NCBI GenBank assembly: GCA_913062815.1
Contig: CAJXWZ010000021.1
Span: 32,036-96,035, forward strand
DNA length: 64,000 nt
Reading direction: 5' to 3'
DNA from: an uncultured Colwellia sp.
GTDB taxonomy: Bacteria > Pseudomonadota > Gammaproteobacteria > Enterobacterales > Alteromonadaceae
Shown: positions 36,686 through 45,586 of the stretch, one piece after another
How the letters are laid out: each line of letters opens with the position of its first letter
How positions within the stretch are numbered: the stretch's first letter is position 1
Notes under the pieces: generated by a model
Told to the model about the DNA's origin: nothing
Seen by the model: only the letters and a program-made list of their open reading frames with translations
Database searches by the model: none
Translations under genes and position numbers: made by a program

Positions 36686-37465
36686 ATGGCGTTAGTAAAA
36701 ATACAGGAATCAAGAGCTGAAACACCCTACGGTATTTTGTATGTCAAAGAATGGCTGCCAGACAAAATAGTGTCAGACATTCCAATTATTATGCTTCATG
36801 ACTCTTTAGGTTGTGTAAAGCTTTGGAGAGACTTTCCTGAAATGTTAGCGACTAAACTCTCTAGGCGTATTATTGCTTATGATCGATTAGGGTTTGGTCA
36901 ATCAGATGTTCGTGTTGAACCACCAACGGCTGATTTTATAAAAGAAGAAGCCTCAATATACTTCCCTGAAATTAAAAAGCATTTATCAATGAGTGAATAT
37001 GTTCTTCTTGGTCATAGTGTTGGTGGTTGTATGTCACTTAATATTGCCGCTAATGATAAAAACTGTATAGGGATAATATCTATATCTGCGCAAGCTTTTG
37101 TTGAAGATATCACTTTACAAGGTATTAAAACCGCTAAGAAAATGTTTGAAAAGCCAGGACAAATTGAACGGCTAGAAAAATGGCATGGTAATAAGGCTAA
37201 ATGGGTATTAAACGCGTGGATTGATACTTGGTTATCACCTGATTTTTTATCGTGGAATTTAAATTATTGTTTACCTAATATTACATGCCCTGTTTTAGTT
37301 ATTCATGGCGATAATGATGAATATGGCTCTAATATGTTCCCAGAGTTTATTGCAAATAATGTCTTGGGTTGGTCAACCAAATTAATCATTAAAAATTGTG
37401 GACATTTCCCTCATAAAGAGAAAACAAATGAAGTATCCGATGCCATTGTAAACTTCATAAGTTAA
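36686..37465 (+). CDS. alpha/beta hydrolase
   Basis: 259 residues. Nucleophile elbow LLGHSVGGCMSLN (Ser111), oxyanion region MLHDSLGC, acidic residue in VIHGDNDEYG and catalytic His in IKNCGHFPHKE. No signal peptide, so cytoplasmic. An AGAGAGG site lies before the ATG, 18 bp after pldA. Likely an esterase or a hydrolase of a lipid or pathway intermediate. Last gene of the TetR-RND-lipid operon. Confidence 0.88.
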   Translation: MALVKIQESRAETPYGILYVKEWLPDKIVSDIPIIMLHDSLGCVKLWRDFPEMLATKLSRRIIAYDRLGFGQSDVRVEPPTADFIKEEASIYFPEIKKHLSMSEYVLLGHSVGGCMSLNIAANDKNCIGIISISAQAFVEDITLQGIKTAKKMFEKPGQIERLEKWHGNKAKWVLNAWIDTWLSPDFLSWNLNYCLPNITCPVLVIHGDNDEYGSNMFPEFIANNVLGWSTKLIIKNCGHFPHKEKTNEVSDAIVNFIS

Positions 37466-37505
37466 CAGCTTGGGGAGGGGATAAGTGAAACGCCTAATTA
37501 TGATT

Positions 37506-37556
37506 AAAACCCTAACTATTGTTAGGTTTGTTATGGGAGTATATCAGGCATAGTTT
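37506..37556 (+). promoter_or_regulatory. shared alk regulatory block upstream of acyl-CoA ligase
   Basis: Second copy of the block described at 18958: AAACCCTAACTATT, then GTTAGGTTTGTT, and after about 10 bp TATATCAGGCATAGTTT. It ends 60 bp before the ligase start. Conservation of both halves and their spacing (within 2 bp), but not of the DNA in between, is what is expected of a regulator site plus promoter. Confidence 0.75.
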
Positions 37557-37615
37557 AAAGCTAAGCTAGCTTAAAGCGTTTGTGTTTGATTTTTATATTT
37601 ATAATGAGGAAATTT

Positions 37616-39235
37616 ATGATTGGCAGTATGATGAACTATCAATTGACCCTAACGTCAATTATGCAGCACGGTAAGCAAATTAACCCCAATAAAGAGGTTG
37701 TTTCTATAACCAGTGATCATGACGAACACCGTTGTACACTCAGTGATATTTTTGAACGTTCTGCTCAGGTGGCTAATTTATTAAAGTCACATAATATCCA
37801 AAAAGGTGATCGAATAGCGACACTCGCATGGAATGATTTTAGACACATGGAACTGTATTATGGTCTCGGTTGTTCGGGGGCTGTTTGTCATACTATTAAT
37901 CCAAGGTTACACCCTGATCAAGTCAACTTTATTATAAATGATGCAAGTGACAAAATTGTCTTTCTTGATGTTATGTTTATTGATTTAATTAAAGCAATAG
38001 AAGCTGAATTACCCACAGTAGAGCAGTTTATTGTTTTAACTTCAGATGTTGCGGTTGTTGAACACCTTGGTGAAAAATGGACAACTTATGAAGATGCTAT
38101 CAGTGTTTACTCTACAGAGTTTGACTGGCCTGAACTCAATGAAAATGATCCTTGTCAACTTTGTTATACATCGGGCACAACAGGAAACCCTAAAGGGGTT
38201 CAATATAGTCACCGTGCTTTAGTATTACATACCATGGCTGCTATCGTTCCAGATGCGTTTTCTATTGGTAAAAATGATTGTATTTTACCTGTCGTGCCTA
38301 TGTTTCATGTAAATGCATGGGGTATTCCTTACATGGCTGCCATGGCTGGGTGTAAACTCGTGTTTGCGGGGTCTAAAGTTGCAGACCCTGAAGTATTAGC
38401 CAGGTTAATTAAACAAGAAGGTGTAACCCTTGCTGCTGGAGTACCTACGGTTTGGAATTTATTAGCTCAATACCTTCAAGATAATAATATCTCACTACCA
38501 AGTCTTAAAAAGCTTGTTGTTGGGGGCACCGCAATGCCTCCTCATTTATACCGTTATTTCCAAGATGAACAAGATATGGCCATCATTCATGCTTGGGGCA
38601 TGACCGAAATGAGCCCATTAGGTACGATTAATCATATTCAAGCTAAAGAAATGCAAAAGTGGGATGAAGACACATTATTTGAACAAAAACTAAAGCAAGG
38701 TGTACCTGTTTACGGTATTGAACTTAAACTAGTGAATGATGATGGAAAAGAAGTCGCTTGGGATGGCAAAACATCAGGTAACTTATTCGTTAGAGGCCCT
38801 TGGGTAGTAGACAAATATTTTAATCGCCCCGATGTTGAAAATGTGAATGGTTGGTTTGATACTGGTGATATTTCTATTATTGATGAACACGGTTATATGA
38901 AAATCACTGATAGAAGTAAAGATGTTATTAAATCGGGAGGTGAGTGGATATCTTCTGTAGATATTGAAAATGCAATGATGTCTCATCCAGAAGTATCATT
39001 AGCAGCCGTGATAGGCGTTGAGCATCCTAAATGGGATGAACGGCCTTTATTAATTATTCAAAATCATGGTGATGCTGAATTGACTCATGATGAAGTTGTA
39101 ACATTTTTAATAGGAAAAATTGCAAAATGGTGGATGCCTGATGCAATCGCATATGTTGATGCTATTCCAATGACAGCAACGGGTAAAATGCATAAATTAA
39201 AACTTAGAGATGTATTTGATGGGTATACCTTTTAG
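37616..39235 (+). CDS. long-chain fatty acid-CoA ligase, AlkK-like
   Basis: The start at 37616 has GAGG 6 bp upstream (a longer frame from TTG 37580 is less likely), giving 539 residues. ANL superfamily motifs are LCYTSGTTGNPKGVQYSHRA, HAWGMTEMSPLGT, GWFDTGDISIIDEHGYMKITDRSKDVIKSGGEWISSVDIE and the C-terminal TATGKMHKLKLRD. The overall style matches medium/long-chain fatty acyl-CoA ligases found with alkane genes (AlkK). It activates fatty acids from alkane oxidation. It has its own promoter region with the alk block and is followed by a clear terminator. Confidence 0.92.
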   Translation: MIGSMMNYQLTLTSIMQHGKQINPNKEVVSITSDHDEHRCTLSDIFERSAQVANLLKSHNIQKGDRIATLAWNDFRHMELYYGLGCSGAVCHTINPRLHPDQVNFIINDASDKIVFLDVMFIDLIKAIEAELPTVEQFIVLTSDVAVVEHLGEKWTTYEDAISVYSTEFDWPELNENDPCQLCYTSGTTGNPKGVQYSHRALVLHTMAAIVPDAFSIGKNDCILPVVPMFHVNAWGIPYMAAMAGCKLVFAGSKVADPEVLARLIKQEGVTLAAGVPTVWNLLAQYLQDNNISLPSLKKLVVGGTAMPPHLYRYFQDEQDMAIIHAWGMTEMSPLGTINHIQAKEMQKWDEDTLFEQKLKQGVPVYGIELKLVNDDGKEVAWDGKTSGNLFVRGPWVVDKYFNRPDVENVNGWFDTGDISIIDEHGYMKITDRSKDVIKSGGEWISSVDIENAMMSHPEVSLAAVIGVEHPKWDERPLLIIQNHGDAELTHDEVVTFLIGKIAKWWMPDAIAYVDAIPMTATGKMHKLKLRDVFDGYTF

Positions 39236-39281
39236 TTTCTGATTTCAAAAATGAGCCGATATAATTAGCTCAAAAAACAAT

Positions 39282-39326
39282 AAAAGTTGTTATTTCTTTA
39301 TTTTAAAGGAGATAGCAACTTTTTTA
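39282..39326 (+). terminator. rho-independent terminator after the acyl-CoA ligase
   Basis: AAAAGTTGTTAT pairs with ATAGCAACTTTTT across a loop of about 18 bases, followed by TTTATT. One G-T pair in the stem. It lies about 50 bp after the stop. Confidence 0.8.
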
Positions 39327-39478
39327 TTAACCAATACCTGATAAAAACACTTGATAAAATGGTTGTAATGAAAGATTTTTACGCGTTTATTTACTTTCTG
39401 CTATATTAATAATAGTGCTTTACACAATAAAGTGATGCATTAACATTTTAGCTTTAGCATAAAGTTGAGAAACAATAG

Positions 39479-40014
39479 ATGAGTAAAACTGACAGCCTGA
39501 TATTATATATATTAGATGATGATAAACAATATGCGGGTCTACTTCAAAAAGTGGCTGAAAAATCCGGCTGGCAAGTTATTAATGAACAGAGTGCTTTAAA
39601 CTTTATTAATAAGTCCTTACCACAGGATCTCGTCTTAGTATTAGATCTAATGATGCCTGAGCTTGACGGAATTGAAGTCATAAGATACTTAATAAAAAAC
39701 AATTAAACGTATCACTCATACTTGTTAGTGGTGTAGCTAAAAGAACGCTGCATTCAGCATAAGTATTAGCTCAAGCTTATGATATGCATGTGATCACAAG
39801 TTTTATTAAACCTGTTTCTCTTAAAAGGTTTACTGAAGCTATAACCAGCATACCGCAGTTATCTGCTATTCAACAAACGTCAGACACTCTTTATTTGCCA
39901 TCAGTTCAAGATATTACCGAAGCTATATTAAAAAAAGAATTTATTGTTTATTACCAGCCACAAATTAATTTCAATGAAAACACCTTATTTGGTTTCGAGG
40001 CGTTAGTTCGATGG
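39479..40014 (+). pseudogene. response regulator with EAL domain, decayed
   Basis: A receiver domain starts ILYILDDDKQYAGLLQKVAEKSG, with the phosphorylation site VLDLMMPELDGIEVIRYLIKN. A shift at the A6 run near 39697 stops the frame at 39706. In the next frame the domain goes on (QLNVSLILVSGVAKRTLHSA), meets an in-frame TAA, and continues VLAQAYDMHVITSFIKPVSLKRFTEA. An EAL domain begins (FIVYYQPQINFNENTLFGFEALVRW) and breaks off after the EAL motif near 40014. One frameshift, one stop and a large 3' deletion show a dead c-di-GMP phosphodiesterase gene. Confidence 0.85.
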
Positions 40015-40106
40015 CTGCGCCCAGAACAGATAGCAAGGTATTAGCAAAACCCTATAATAAAAAAGCTTTAATTACGCGTGTTAAAGATATTTTGAAAAAA
40101 AATTGA
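40015..40106 (+). pseudogene. receiver domain C-terminal fragment fused to the EAL remnant
   Basis: Directly after the truncated EAL domain and in another frame: RTDSKVLAKPYNKKALITRVKDILKKN, stop at 40104-40106. The LAKPYNKKAL segment carries the conserved Lys-Pro of a receiver domain and looks like the tail of a hybrid sensor kinase. A deletion has joined two different signalling genes here. Confidence 0.7.
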
Positions 40107-40125
40107 AACGTGAGTTAGCGGATAA

Positions 40126-41151
40126 TTACACCTTTTTAGGTTTATGTTGTGAGGGCCTATAACCTTGCCAACGAATAAAAGCACGGGTAAAAGAAGCAAC
40201 CTCACTAAAACCACATCGCTCTGTAATATAGTCTAGCTCTTTATTGGTATGCTCTAAGTAAAATAGCGCTTTTTTGTGCCTAAATTCATCTTTTATTATC
40301 ATATAACTAGAGTCTTCTAACTCTAATTTTCGTTGCATGGTTCGAATAGACATACCAAGTTTTGAGGCAAGTTCATTTTGCGTTGGAAATTGACTTTTAG
40401 GTGACAAAGAAATAATGCTTTTAATTTGCTTTATCAGGCCTAAAGAACCAAAAGAATAATTAGTAATAGAAAGCGGCACCTGCAATTGTTTTTCTACATC
40501 TTTGTATTGACATAAAATAGGCTTACTAAGCCATGATTTATCAAAAACTATTTCATTATACTGCTGATTAAACTTAACAGGGCATTGATATAAAAATTGA
40601 TAATCACATACATTGACTGGCTCCTCGTCTACAAAAGAAGCATAAATTAAAGGAACCTCTTTTTTTATTAACATGCTTAATATTTTATTGGCAATACAAG
40701 TAAGCATAGTAAGAGCGAATAGGGAAAAGTTAGCTTTTTTTGTCACTAAAGAAAATTGCCACCTAACGATATCGTTTTCAATTATCAACTGAGTAGTTAT
40801 TGGGCTTTGGCATACACGATTAACATGAAAAATAGCGGTTAATGCTTTCGATAATGTTTTTTCTGAACATGCCGACTTTATCATTAAGGAGATAGCGCCA
40901 CGAGGAAGAGATTTTTCCTGAATGCCCAATAATTCATCTTTTGTGTAGTCTAACAGCACCCGGTAAGATTCAATAATATAATGTAAAGCCACTATTCCTT
41001 GTGGTTCATCAATACACTCTATTGACAAACCTATTGCTTGTGCAAATTCAACCCTTGAAAAGCCAATATAGTCGGCAATTGAACAAAAATCTTGAATAAA
41101 TTTATTGGTAGAGAATAGTTCATTACTTGTTATTCCATTTGTATTAATCAT
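40126..41151 (-). CDS. AraC family transcriptional regulator (OruR/AlkR-like layout)
   Basis: 341 residues. The N-terminal half resembles the Arabinose_bd domain of OruR/ArgR-type regulators (GAISLMIKSACSEKTLSKALTAIFHVNRV). The C-terminal AraC DNA-binding domain has two helix-turn-helix units: LASKLGMSIRTMQRKLELEDSSYMIIKDEFRHKKALFYL and LDYITERCGFSEVASFTRAFIRWQGYRPSQHKP. Regulators of this layout (for example AlkR) control alkane hydroxylase genes. It is divergent from the catabolic cluster at 41437, with 285 bp between. A plausible activator of that cluster and of the genes with the shared alk block; both roles are inferred. Confidence 0.9.
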   Translation of the reverse strand: MINTNGITSNELFSTNKFIQDFCSIADYIGFSRVEFAQAIGLSIECIDEPQGIVALHYIIESYRVLLDYTKDELLGIQEKSLPRGAISLMIKSACSEKTLSKALTAIFHVNRVCQSPITTQLIIENDIVRWQFSLVTKKANFSLFALTMLTCIANKILSMLIKKEVPLIYASFVDEEPVNVCDYQFLYQCPVKFNQQYNEIVFDKSWLSKPILCQYKDVEKQLQVPLSITNYSFGSLGLIKQIKSIISLSPKSQFPTQNELASKLGMSIRTMQRKLELEDSSYMIIKDEFRHKKALFYLEHTNKELDYITERCGFSEVASFTRAFIRWQGYRPSQHKPKKV

Positions 41152-41436
41152 TTTAACCTTAATATAAGCGTGACATAAACAGTATAGATGAATGAATTTA
41201 CTTGGTTTTTCCCATCAAACCTCCTCAAAAACTTAACACGATTCGACGATAAATATTTAATCATACATTGAGAAAATTTCAAAACAAAAAACACACTTTT
41301 GTTTTTATACGCCAATTGATTTTTAAAATGACACTTATCGTCCTATAGGTTGATTCATAAAAAAGTTAATTTGTATTACATAGTTAAGCGTTTTACGCTT
41401 TTGTTTATTTAACTCGTTGTAAAGTGAGAGGTTGTT

Positions 41437-41877
41437 TTGTTAGATATAAAAGATATAGGTAAGTCGTTTAAACCAGTTTCTGCGATTGTAGAAAAAGGTC
41501 GATTGATTAGTTTTGCTCGCGCTATAGATGAAAAAAATCCTATTTATATTGATGAGTTAGTGGCAAAACAAGTTAATTACTCTGCTTTACCTGTCCCCCC
41601 AACTTTTTTGTTCTGCTTAAAAATGGATGTACCAAAGCCTTTTGAAAACTATCAAAATATTGGCGTCTCGTTAGAAAAATTATTACACGCTAACCAAAGC
41701 TTCACTTATTTTAGCCCCGCAGAGGTTGGAGATGAGCTTACTTTTTATTCAAGTGTTGAAGATATCTATGCAAAAAAAGGTGGAGCATTAGAGTTTTTAA
41801 TTGAAAAAACGAAAGTTAAAAATCAACGTGGTGAACATGTAGCTGATTTGAAAACAACGTTAGTAATCAGAAATTAA
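41437..41877 (+). CDS. MaoC-like dehydratase, N-terminal (FAS1-like) hot-dog subunit
   Basis: 146 residues from a TTG start with GAGAGG upstream. It has the single hot-dog fold of MaoC_dehydrat_N proteins: DIGKSFKPVSAIVEKGRLISFARAIDEKNPIYIDE, then VPPTFLFCLKMDVP, and LLHANQSFTYFSPAEVGDELTFYSSVEDIYAKKGGALEF. Such proteins pair with a second MaoC subunit, here the next gene (25 bp on), to form a 2-enoyl-CoA hydratase, as in mycobacterial steroid enzymes. First gene of the long catabolic operon. Confidence 0.88.
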   Translation: MLDIKDIGKSFKPVSAIVEKGRLISFARAIDEKNPIYIDELVAKQVNYSALPVPPTFLFCLKMDVPKPFENYQNIGVSLEKLLHANQSFTYFSPAEVGDELTFYSSVEDIYAKKGGALEFLIEKTKVKNQRGEHVADLKTTLVIRN

Positions 41878-41902
41878 CCTAATAAAAAACAGAGAAAATA
41901 AC

Positions 41903-42328
41903 ATGATATCTTTTGACCAAGTTACTGTTGGTGACCATTTACCCGTTTTGAGTACAAATAAAATATCTCGTACAACATTGGCATTATATGCTGGGGCCTC
42001 AGGAGACTTTAACCCTATACATATCGATATAGACTTTGCTAAAAGTGCGGGTTTAGAAGATGTTTTTGCCCATGGAATGTTATCTATGGCTTATTTAGGA
42101 CGCTTACTTACAAACTGGGTTGATCAACGAAGTATTGAAAATATTGATGTGAGGTTTACTTCAATTACGCCCGTTAATGCACAAATTATTTGTACAGGCT
42201 CAATTCAAGAAAAGAGCATTATTGATGAGCAAAAAATTATTAAAGTTCAAATTGAAGCACAAGATGCAAATACTGGTGATACAAAAATATCAGGTTTTGC
42301 GACAATTAATTTAACTGAAAATTATTAA
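41903..42328 (+). CDS. MaoC-like (R)-specific enoyl-CoA hydratase subunit
   Basis: 141 residues. The hydratase-2 motif is YAGASGDFNPIHIDIDFAKSAGLEDVFAHGMLSMAYLGRLL, with the catalytic Asp and His in place. It adds water to 2-enoyl-CoA in beta-oxidation. Works most likely as a heteromer with the preceding gene product. The MaoC-type hydratase plus SDR dehydrogenase combination mirrors the two activities of peroxisomal D-bifunctional protein. Confidence 0.92.
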   Translation: MISFDQVTVGDHLPVLSTNKISRTTLALYAGASGDFNPIHIDIDFAKSAGLEDVFAHGMLSMAYLGRLLTNWVDQRSIENIDVRFTSITPVNAQIICTGSIQEKSIIDEQKIIKVQIEAQDANTGDTKISGFATINLTENY

Positions 42329-42382
42329 TTATCGCTAATTAATAATAATAGCTTAAAAATTAAATTATAAAGAGAAAATACT

Positions 42383-43210
42383 ATGAATAGAAAATTAGAA
42401 GGTAAAGTTGCTTTGATCACTGGATCAGGCAGAGGTATTGGTAAAGCATTAGCATTAAAACTTTCAAGCGAAGGTGCGAAAATTGTTATTAATGATTTAG
42501 ACGAGGCTCCTGCTAATGAAACAGTCGCTGAAATTAAATCAAATGGAGGCGAGGCGATTGCATTTGTAGGTAGCGTAACACAAGACGGTTTTGCTGATAA
42601 ATTTGTAGCAGAGGCTGTTAAAGCTTTTGGTACGCCTGATATTTTGATTAATAATGCAGGTTACACGTGGGATTCAATGATCCACAAAGCCTCAGATAAA
42701 CAATTTGATGCTATGTATGAAATTCACCTTAAAGCGCCATTTCAACTTAACAGAGCTTTTGTACAAGCGGTAATTCCTGTTGCTAAAGAAGAAGCTGAAA
42801 CTGGAAAAGAAACGTTTAGAAAAATTATTAATATTTCTTCTATTGCTGGTGAATATGGAAATATTGGACAAGTTAATTATTCTTCAATGAAGTCAGCCCT
42901 ATCGGGTATGACTAAAACCTTATCGAAAGAACTTGGTCGTTATAAAATTAATGTAAATGGCGTTGCTTTTGGTGTTATCGAAACACGTTTAACACAAGCA
43001 ACAGACGAAAAGAAAACCATCGTTGTTGACGGTAATGAGGTAGGCGTTGGTATTCCAGAAAAAGTGAGTGCTGGTTTTGCCAAAATGATCCCATTAGGAC
43101 GCAGTGGTACAGCTGCTGAAGCTGCCGACGGCGTTTATTTATTTTGTATTCCAGAATCAAATTATATCAGTGGCCAAATGATGGTTGTTGGTGGTGGCTT
43201 AAGAATGTAG
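42383..43210 (+). CDS. short-chain dehydrogenase/reductase (3-hydroxyacyl-CoA dehydrogenase type)
   Basis: 275 residues of classical SDR fold. NAD(P)-binding LITGSGRGIGKALA, then ILINNAGYTWDSM and the catalytic Ser-Tyr-Lys in NISSIAGEYGNIGQVNYSSMKSALSG. An Asp at the end of the second strand (VINDLDEA) favours NAD. Likely oxidises 3-hydroxyacyl-CoA to 3-oxoacyl-CoA for the SCP-x-type thiolase downstream. 9-bp gap to the acyl-CoA dehydrogenase that follows. Confidence 0.9.
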   Translation: MNRKLEGKVALITGSGRGIGKALALKLSSEGAKIVINDLDEAPANETVAEIKSNGGEAIAFVGSVTQDGFADKFVAEAVKAFGTPDILINNAGYTWDSMIHKASDKQFDAMYEIHLKAPFQLNRAFVQAVIPVAKEEAETGKETFRKIINISSIAGEYGNIGQVNYSSMKSALSGMTKTLSKELGRYKINVNGVAFGVIETRLTQATDEKKTIVVDGNEVGVGIPEKVSAGFAKMIPLGRSGTAAEAADGVYLFCIPESNYISGQMMVVGGGLRM

Positions 43211-43219
43211 GAGAGTGTC

Positions 43220-44380
43220 ATGTTACCTTTTTATTGTAGTTGGATTGACGAAGATTTACGTATTTTTTCAGAGTCTATTAATAAGTTTATAGATAAAGAA
43301 ATTGAACCATTTTATGAAAAATGGGAAGAAGACAAATGGATGCCTAGAGAGGTTTGGAACAAGCTAGGTGAAGCGGGGTTGTTATGTGTTGACATCCCTG
43401 AAGAATATGGTGGTTTTGGCGTTGACTTCAGGTTTGCTGCATTAATTTATGACAACTTTTATCGCCGTGGTGTCGGTGCTATAGCTGGTGGTGGTATTGG
43501 CGTTCATGCGGGTATTGTTGCTCATTATATATTGAACATGGGTACAGAAGAGCAAAAGCAAACCTATTTACCTAAAATGGCAAGCGGTGAGTGTGTTGGC
43601 GCTATTGGCATGACAGAGCCAGGTGCAGGTAGTGATTTAAAAGAATTAAAAACTTCAGCTAAAAAAGTTGATGGTGGATATATCATTAATGGGAGTAAAA
43701 CCTTTATTTCGAACGGTCAACATTGCGATATTGTTGTTATGGCATGTAAAACCGACCCTAAAGCTGGCGCTAAAGGTGTTTCATTATTTATTGTTGAAAC
43801 TAACACGGAAGGTTTTGTTAAAGGCAAAAAGTTAAGTAAATTAGGTATTCATCAACAAGATACTTCTGAATTGTTTTTTAACGATATGTTTGTTCCTGAA
43901 ACAGCATTGTTAGGTGAAAAGAATTTAGGCTTTATCACTATGATGAAAGAGCTACCTCGTGAAAGACTAGGCTTAGCCGTTGGTGCACAAGCTGCATCAG
44001 AAGGTATGCTTGATATTACGTTAGAGTATGTCAAAGAGCGTAACGCTTTTGGTAAACGTGTGGCTGATTTTCAAAATACGCGCTTTAAATTAGCCGAATT
44101 AGCAACACAAGTTCGTGTTCAAAAAGCATTTATGGATCAATGTATAACGCTATTATCTGAAGGTAAGCTTGATGCAGTTACAGCATCAATGGCCAAGTTA
44201 CATTCTACCGAATTACAGGGCAAAGTTGCGGATGAGTGTTTACAGTTTTTTGGTGGTTATGGCTATATGACCGAATACCGTATTGCGCGTGAATTTGTTG
44301 ATGCAAGGGTTCAGCGGATCTATGGCGGAACATCAGAAATAATGAAAGAAATTATTAGTCGTGAATTAATCAAAGATTAG
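43220..44380 (+). CDS. acyl-CoA dehydrogenase
   Basis: 386 residues. FAD motifs: GAIGMTEPGAGSDLKELKT and NGSKTFISNGQHCDIVV. The C-terminal domain has ERNAFGKRVADFQNTRFKLAEL and the catalytic-base region RIYGGTSEIMKEIISREL (Glu present). Introduces the 2,3 double bond into an acyl-CoA. One of three homologous enzymes in the cluster; divergence among them suggests different chain-length or branching preference. Confidence 0.93.
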   Translation: MLPFYCSWIDEDLRIFSESINKFIDKEIEPFYEKWEEDKWMPREVWNKLGEAGLLCVDIPEEYGGFGVDFRFAALIYDNFYRRGVGAIAGGGIGVHAGIVAHYILNMGTEEQKQTYLPKMASGECVGAIGMTEPGAGSDLKELKTSAKKVDGGYIINGSKTFISNGQHCDIVVMACKTDPKAGAKGVSLFIVETNTEGFVKGKKLSKLGIHQQDTSELFFNDMFVPETALLGEKNLGFITMMKELPRERLGLAVGAQAASEGMLDITLEYVKERNAFGKRVADFQNTRFKLAELATQVRVQKAFMDQCITLLSEGKLDAVTASMAKLHSTELQGKVADECLQFFGGYGYMTEYRIAREFVDARVQRIYGGTSEIMKEIISRELIKD

Positions 44381-44403
44381 TGTTTTTCTAAGAAGAGTTG
44401 TTT

Positions 44404-45582
44404 ATGTCTGCATTATCAAATTTAAGAATATTAGATTTTTCAACCCTACTCCCTGGGCCTTTTGGAACATTGGTTTTAGCTGATTTAGGCGCAGAAGTTT
44501 TACGTGTTGAAGCACCCAACCGATTAGATTTAACGCGGGAAATAGGTGAAAAGGACGATGGTTCGTCTTATGTTCATCGTTATTTAAATCGTTCAAAAAA
44601 ATCAATAGCACTCGATTTGAAAAATCCTAAAGCGATTGATATTGTTAAAAAAATTATTGCTGATTATGACATTGTTATAGAGCAATTTCGCCCCGGAGTT
44701 ATGGCAAAACTTGGTTTAAGTTATGATGTTTTAAAAGCAATAAACCCTAAGCTAATTTATTGCTCTTTAACCGGGTATGGACAAACAGGCGCATATAAAG
44801 ATAGAGCAGGGCATGATAACAACTACTTAGCGCTTTCGGGAATTCAAGATTATAGCCGACGAAAAAATCAATCGCCCGTTCCCGCAGGTATTCAAATTGC
44901 TGATGTTGCAGGTGGTTCAATGCATTTGGTTGTGGGTATTCTTGCCGCGGTTATTCAGCGTTTAGAAACGGGCAAAGGACAATATCTTGATATTAGTATC
45001 ACTGATGCCGCATTTACCTTAAATGCAATGTCTGCTGCTAGTTATTTAGGCTCTAAAAAAGAAACAGGGCCAGAAGAAGAGTTATTAAATGGTCAACAAT
45101 TCTATGATTATTATGAAACAGCTGATCAGCGATATTTTTCTATTGGTGGTTTAGAGCCTCAATTTAGATTAGGGCTATGTAAAGCACTTGAAATACCGCA
45201 TTTAACTGGGATAGCAATGTCCCAAGAAATAGCAGAACAAAAAGCTTTTAAAGAAGAGCTGACTACTATTTTCAAAACGAAGAAATTTGAAGAATGGCAA
45301 ACATTCTTTCAAGGGTTAGATTTATGCGTAGAGCCAGTATTAACACTAGCAGAAGCATGTGATCACAAACTAATTCAAGACCGTAATATGATTGTTAATG
45401 TTGAAGGTATATCACAAGTTGCCTGTGCCATTAATATGTCTGAAAGCGAGCATTGTTATCGTTTTAAAGGTGTTGAATTGGGCGCTAACAATAATATTTT
45501 AATGAATGAATTTTCATTCAGCCAAAGCGAATTTGATCAACTTAGCGTTGATGGTGTTTTTGGTAAAAAAGCAGAGGAATAA
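44404..45582 (+). CDS. alpha-methylacyl-CoA racemase
   Basis: 392 residues from the ATG at 44404. A family III CoA-transferase fold, but the sequence follows the racemase branch: LLPGPFGTLVLADLGAEVLRVE, RSKKSIALDLKNP, EQFRPGVMAKLGLSYDVL, then RAGHDNNYLALSG with His137, IADVAGGS with Asp167, and GGLEPQFRLGL with Glu251. The spacing His-30-Asp-84-Glu is nearly that of Mycobacterium MCR (His126, Asp156, Glu241). The enzyme inverts the 2-methyl centre of branched acyl-CoAs so that both isomers can enter beta-oxidation. It sits directly before an SCP-x-type thiolase (4 bp). Confidence 0.9.
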   Translation: MSALSNLRILDFSTLLPGPFGTLVLADLGAEVLRVEAPNRLDLTREIGEKDDGSSYVHRYLNRSKKSIALDLKNPKAIDIVKKIIADYDIVIEQFRPGVMAKLGLSYDVLKAINPKLIYCSLTGYGQTGAYKDRAGHDNNYLALSGIQDYSRRKNQSPVPAGIQIADVAGGSMHLVVGILAAVIQRLETGKGQYLDISITDAAFTLNAMSAASYLGSKKETGPEEELLNGQQFYDYYETADQRYFSIGGLEPQFRLGLCKALEIPHLTGIAMSQEIAEQKAFKEELTTIFKTKKFEEWQTFFQGLDLCVEPVLTLAEACDHKLIQDRNMIVNVEGISQVACAINMSESEHCYRFKGVELGANNNILMNEFSFSQSEFDQLSVDGVFGKKAEE

Positions 45583-45586
45583 ACTA

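Noticed and set aside
27386..37465. Complete Mla transport system
   Set aside because: Only an MlaC-like protein is encoded; MlaE, MlaF, MlaD and MlaB are not in the window.
44404..45582. CaiB/BaiF CoA-transferase as the function
   Set aside because: The His/Asp/Glu catalytic set with racemase spacing and the GHDNNYLALSG and GGLEPQF motifs point to alpha-methylacyl-CoA racemase.
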